Below, piece after piece: positions 5,827-6,176 of a stretch of DNA of 6,176 nt. The stretch is from assembly GCA_007117525.1 (NCBI GenBank), contig SKGJ01000008.1, positions 1 to 6,176 of the forward strand, in the 5' to 3' direction. The notes under the pieces were generated by a model that was not told where the DNA came from, ran no database searches, and worked only from the letters and a program-made list of their open reading frames with translations. Origin of the DNA: Alkalimonas sp. GTDB taxonomy: Bacteria; Pseudomonadota; Gammaproteobacteria; Enterobacterales; Alteromonadaceae. The first letter of the stretch is position 1; every line of letters starts with the position of its first letter. The position numbers were made by a program, and so were the translations under genes.

Positions 5827-5877
5827 ATGATGTTTTCATACAGTGGTGTTGCATCAGCCTGGGTGTTCAACCGATGA
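5827..5877 (+). CDS. Candidate 16-codon leader ORF overlapping the argA start
   Basis: An ATG-ATG start at 5827/5830 opens a frame of 16 codons ([16 protein letters not shown]). Its TGA stop at 5875-5877 overlaps the argA ATG at 5874 as ATGA. It lies just downstream of the predicted transcription start. The argA ATG has no convincing Shine-Dalgarno of its own, so translation of argA could depend on ribosomes ending on this ORF. The last sense codon is CGA (arginine). The small ORF itself also has no strong ribosome binding site, so its translation is not shown and chance remains possible. Confidence 0.35.
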   Translation: MMFSYSGVASAWVFNR

Positions 5878-6176
5878 AGGATTTTGCCAAGGTGCGTACT
5901 ACTGAACTTGTCGCTGGTTTTCGCCAGTCTGCTCCTTATGTCAATGCGCATCGCGGTAAAACCTTTGTGGTGATGCTGGGAGGCGAAGCCATTGCTCAGC
6001 CGGGATTTCGTAGCATTATCAATGACATTGCGCTGCTAAACAGCCTGGGTATCAAAATGGTGCTGGTGTATGGTGCCAGGCCGCAAATCAATCAGGCACT
6101 GCAGCAGGCTGGTTTGGACGCCAGCTACCACAAGCGGGTGCGCATTACCGATGACGATACCTTTCAGCTGATCAAG
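5874..6176 (+). CDS. argA: N-acetylglutamate synthase, amino-acid kinase domain start (3' end beyond window)
   Basis: The first 101 codons of ArgA, which acetylates glutamate with acetyl-CoA as the first step of arginine and ornithine synthesis and is classically inhibited by arginine. The visible part is the beginning of the N-terminal amino-acid-kinase-like domain, which carries arginine control; the C-terminal GNAT acetyltransferase domain lies outside. Recognisable segments are [20 protein letters not shown] (10-29), [10 protein letters not shown] (31-40), [23 protein letters not shown] (50-72) and RVRITDDDT (88-96), all close in pattern to E. coli ArgA. I chose ATG 5874 although no good Shine-Dalgarno precedes it. 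An in-frame GTG at 5892 has AAGGA ten bases upstream and would give a start nearer that of Vibrio-type ArgA. Promoter and possible ArgR sites lie upstream, divergent from the decarboxylase. Confidence 0.93.
   Translation, partial: MKDFAKVRTTELVAGFRQSAPYVNAHRGKTFVVMLGGEAIAQPGFRSIINDIALLNSLGIKMVLVYGARPQINQALQQAGLDASYHKRVRITDDDTFQLIK

Larger units (their letters stand above)
5547..5873. other. Divergent AT-rich regulatory region between the decarboxylase and argA
   Basis: This 327-base gap contains no long reading frame. It is much richer in A and T than the flanking genes, especially from 5640 to 5815. It holds the candidate promoter and leader of the decarboxylase (left), an AT palindrome TTTTTA-GA-TAAAAA at 5664-5677, an FNR-like palindrome at 5721-5734, the argA promoter at 5770-5799 with possible ArgR half-sites, and a 16-codon leader ORF ending on the argA start. 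Confidence 0.7.

Noticed and set aside
1..6176. Mobile elements, CRISPR arrays, tRNA or rRNA genes, phage or toxin-antitoxin genes
   Set aside because: I found no transposase, terminal inverted repeats, regularly spaced repeats or RNA gene signatures. All genes look like vertically inherited chromosomal genes of uniform style.

Overview
The window looks chromosomal and comes from a gammaproteobacterium. The ArgA start, the YjfL/YjfM/YjfC-type gene trio and the M13 lipoprotein peptidase all resemble proteins of Enterobacterales, Aeromonadales and Alteromonadales relatives. I cannot name the genus from sequence alone. Base composition is moderately GC-rich in the genes and clearly AT-rich in the 5630-5830 gap. 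I see no insertion sequence, CRISPR array, tRNA, rRNA or other sign of mobility.

Layout from left to right. (1) Positions 1-1934, minus strand: an M13 (neprilysin/PepO-like) zinc metallopeptidase with a lipoprotein signal, cut at its C-terminus by the window edge. (2) Positions 1935-2140: a 206-base divergent intergenic region in which two opposed promoter candidates overlap at their -10 elements. (3) Positions 2141-4328, plus strand: a tight three-gene operon. It encodes a four-helix DUF350 membrane protein (YjfL-like), a DUF1190 lipoprotein (YjfM/YgiB-like) and an ATP-grasp ligase of the glutathionylspermidine-synthase family (YjfC/YgiC-like). (4) Positions 4329-4394: a short convergent gap with a perfect 10-bp stem-loop. 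(5) Positions 4395-5546, minus strand: a fold-type III PLP-dependent ornithine/lysine decarboxylase. (6) Positions 5547-5873: a divergent AT-rich regulatory region. It holds a good sigma-70 promoter for argA, possible ArgR half-sites, an FNR-like palindrome and a 16-codon leader ORF whose stop codon overlaps the argA start. (7) Positions 5874 to the window end, plus strand: the first 101 codons of argA (N-acetylglutamate synthase).

The right half can be read as a nitrogen/polyamine neighbourhood. ArgA commits glutamate to ornithine and arginine synthesis. The divergent decarboxylase would turn ornithine (or lysine) into putrescine (or cadaverine). The convergent ATP-grasp ligase belongs to a family whose founding member couples glutathione to spermidine. 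That link is inferred from gene neighbourhood; nothing in the sequence proves the ligase uses a polyamine. The membrane protein and lipoprotein encoded with the ligase suggest that it acts at, or on components of, the cell envelope. The trio is a known conserved set of still poorly defined function and is the best candidate here for an under-described system.
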